Positions 61,254 to 64,000 of a stretch of DNA of 64,000 nt are shown in pieces. Position 1 is the stretch's first letter. Each line of letters begins with the position of its first letter. The DNA comes from Liquidambar formosana (lineage: Eukaryota; Streptophyta; Magnoliopsida; Saxifragales; Altingiaceae). The notes under the pieces are model-generated. The model made no database searches and was not told the DNA's origin. It saw only the letters and a program-made list of their open reading frames with translations. The position numbers and the translations under genes were made by a program. Where the stretch lies: contig CM077823.1 of NCBI GenBank assembly GCA_039720395.1, forward strand, positions 34,864,371-34,928,370. The letters run 5' to 3'.

Positions 61254-64000
61254 AATGTTGAATGTACCCTACGACTACTGCAACTTGGCACAGTTTTGTA
61301 ACACAGATCAGAAATGGAAGGACATTTGGGAAAGGAATAATGCCACTATACGTGGTACAAAAAAAAAATTTGCAACATAAATAAGTCATCTGGCGAATTA
61401 CCAAAGCAGGAGCTTCAAAAAAAAGAATAGTGCAACAAACAAAATTTAAAATTTGAAATAATATAATCACACGATACGCTAACAATCTGCCCGGATCAGA
61501 CAACATGACCAATTGAACTTGCAAGCTTACAAAAATAGAGCAATTTGCAAGTCCAGATCGAACCCAATTTTTATGATAAAAGAACTAATCTTTTCAGGCT
61601 CCCATATTTCTATGTATGTGCAGTTGTTGAAGAGGCCTCGGTGAACTTGCTGAAAGTGGGAACCAATGAGAATCTAGTAACCATGCTAACGGAGACTATA
61701 TTGATAGAGAATAGCAACTAATGACTTCCTATTAAGGTTGTCATAATCCACATTTCATGGACTTGGGTGTGGGGGTGTCAGGTGCAGGTGCGTCCAAAAT
61801 GTCGGATTCATCAGCTTTCCAAAGCATTTCAACAATTTTGAAATGTTTGGAAAGAGTACTCACACTCACGTCACGTTGTGCCAACAAGGGTACTCCATGT
61901 TAAAACAGAGGATTTGTATAATGTAGCCACGTAGGTCATAATGGTAATACAAAAATAAAGTTTCTTTTCCTCTCTCTTGGGTCGACTGGACCTTCTTGCT
62001 TAATAGACGGGTAATTTTTTGTACCACAAAAAAAAAAAAAGAGGAAAAAAAAAGGGTATTTTCAAAAAGGAAATTATGGGAAAAAACTTACCTATACTTG
62101 TTAACGTTTGATAAATTGTCTTCATGTATTTTTGTGTTTATATAATTATGAACATGTGTTTACATGTTTTGATCGTTTTATGTTCTACAACTAGTTTTGA
62201 GCGTTTTGTTCCCTTAATTTTATTGCTTCAATCTCCTATCAAGACAGAGGTTGTGCGTGCCATATATAGGAGTGAGTCTTTCATGTAACTGTGACACGGC
62301 CTTCAAAAGTCTATAGAGGCCAAGCAAAGTGGAATTATGGGGTCAAGAAATACATTGGCAATCTCATTTTATTTGGTTTTCATTGACTTATGACACTACC
62401 TGATCATATCACAATTACATGAAAGTTTTTCTCCATATATAAAAGAGTGCTCAAGAGGCTCTACCAGTTGGTGCAACCCTTGTTAGAAGGGGAATTATTA
62501 ATAGTTTTTGTGTCCATTGTGCAATAGACAAGAAGAAGATCGACCAGAATCATGTGTTTGTTTTTTTTGTGAAACCACAACTTATGAATTTCTTACCTAT
62601 GTCACCAAATTTCTTATTATTATTTTTTTGAAATTGTATGGTTAACCATTTCTTTTGCCCCTTAAAACAAAACAATGGTATAAATTCGAAAGAAGGAAAA
62701 AAAATAAAAAATAAAAAAAAAATCATTTTTCCTTACTTAGGTTGGCTTTCAAACATGACATCTAGATTCTTTCCTATCTCATAACTAACACGTGGCAATT
62801 TTTTTTTTTTTTTTTGCAATCTTTAAAATCTCATAACTATCATAATTTTCACTACCAAATTTGGATGTCATAACTTGCCCAATATGTGTGCAAATAGCAC
62901 ATAATAAGTTGCTAGAAAGCTTTCGCGACAAATTATTGATTTTAAAATTATGCACATTAACAGTGTCTGTAAGTACATAAAAATAAGTCTAAAATTTTGA
63001 AAAAATCATAATTTTTGAAAAAAATGTCTACAGAATTTCCTATTACCATGGGTCTTGTTTTTTAAAATACCTTTTCAAGAGAAGTTTAGAAAATCAAATA
63101 AAAAGAATTATTGCTTTTTGAATGTGATAAAAATTTTGAAACATCCTAAAAATGAAAAAGAAAAAGGAGGCTAATAAAATTGGAACGGAGTGAGTAGAAA
63201 ATTATAGAAAGACATTTCGTATACAATTATTGATTCATTAAAAATCACAATTATTGATCTTATTAGCAAAAAAAGAAAAAGAAAAAAAAGGGATAGATAG
63301 ATTATGGTAAGGTCTATTTTTCTCTGTTGTGACCAAACTAATATCTCTAACGCTAATCAATTTGCAAATAATGTTGCCCCGTGGTACATGTTTTCTCGGT
63401 GAGTTTGGCATCATATCTAGTAGCTTTATCAAACTCTCACAGGACTAGCATTTAAAATTTTTATATTTTCAAGAAATTCATCTCTTCCACCCATTAACCA
63501 TTTAAATTTTTGTCATTGAACTCTGGCAATTGTCCAATTGACAAATAAATTTTCTTTCAATTGACCAATTGATAGAAATTTCTCTATTCACACAAATTTG
63601 AATGGCTATGAATCAATGACCGAATTCATTGCCAGCCATGGATATCACAATTTTCATAATAATTATATAGATTGACAGTAATTCCAATTATGGCAATGAA
63701 TCAATGATCAAATTCGGTTTGAGCCGGTTTCCTCGATATATCAAATACCTTCGGGAATTAATCAAAAGAGTAAAAAATGAACAAAAGAACATTTTTATTT
63801 TTTCATACATATATATTTTTTTCTCAATAAAGAAAAGTCTACACAGACAAAAAAGAAAAAAAGAAAGGAAACTAAATAAAGACGAGACATAATAGTCATC
63901 AAAGAAGAGGCCATGGTTGCAAGAACATTCATAAAGAACGTGAAGACTACAAAAGCAGAACACTAGCAAGGTTGCATGGACAAATCAATCTAAAGCCATT
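61254..64000. other. Right-edge spacer without a supportable gene
   Basis: AT-rich. A short acceptor-plus-open-frame at about 61622-61722 is discussed under findings; otherwise only homopolymer tracts (62029, 62800) and simple AT-rich sequence. Confidence 0.45.

Noticed and set aside
1..64000. tRNA, rRNA, CRISPR or bacterial-type operons
   Set aside because: No cloverleaf-capable sequence with both box A and B, no ribosomal sequence, no regularly spaced repeats; the window is plant nuclear DNA.

Overview
This is a 64 kb piece of an AT-rich flowering-plant nuclear genome. The evidence is many short exons with GT-AG introns, plant-type retroposon and MITE remnants, microsatellites, and genes that are recognisably those of land plants. 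The layout of the centre matches what I recall of Arabidopsis chromosome 3, where RAD54 (At3g19210), a small uncharacterised gene (At3g19200) and ATG2 (At3g19190) are neighbours. That is strong microsynteny. I cannot name the species.

Layout. 1-1.03 kb (+): candidate last three exons of an unrecognised gene. 2.57-4.72 kb and 11.04-13.15 kb (-): two four-exon PLAC8 / PLANT CADMIUM RESISTANCE-type genes. They lie in two copies of a tandem duplication of roughly 8.5 kb, recognisable from about 2.3-7.2 kb and again from about 10.9-16.7 kb. The second copy carries a later nested insertion, a Mutator-like element inside a hAT element. 17.5-19.3 kb holds MITE-type elements. 19.64-31.73 kb (+): RAD54, 21 exons. 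31.7-36.1 kb: spacer with a decayed TRIM-like element and a tandem duplication. 36.09-37.06 kb (+): small two-exon gene, probably the At3g19200 counterpart. 38.94-56.79 kb (-): ATG2, 13 exons, with a LINE nested in a TRIM retroelement in one intron and one GC-AG intron. 57-64 kb: no supportable gene; MITEs, LINE tails and simple repeats.

Function. RAD54 is a nuclear Swi2/Snf2 ATPase of homologous recombination. ATG2 is the lipid-transfer protein of autophagosome growth. The PLAC8 proteins are small membrane proteins linked to metal tolerance and organ size. These genes do not form a pathway; their proximity looks like inherited order.

Most notable: RAD54, ATG2 and both PLAC8 genes each contain exactly one single-base frame disruption at an otherwise well-conserved place, with every splice phase agreeing once that base is allowed for. 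Such a pattern across conserved genes points to consensus indel errors in the assembly at least as much as to gene death. No new defence or biosynthetic system was found; the interest lies in the gene models, the duplication history and the nested mobile elements.
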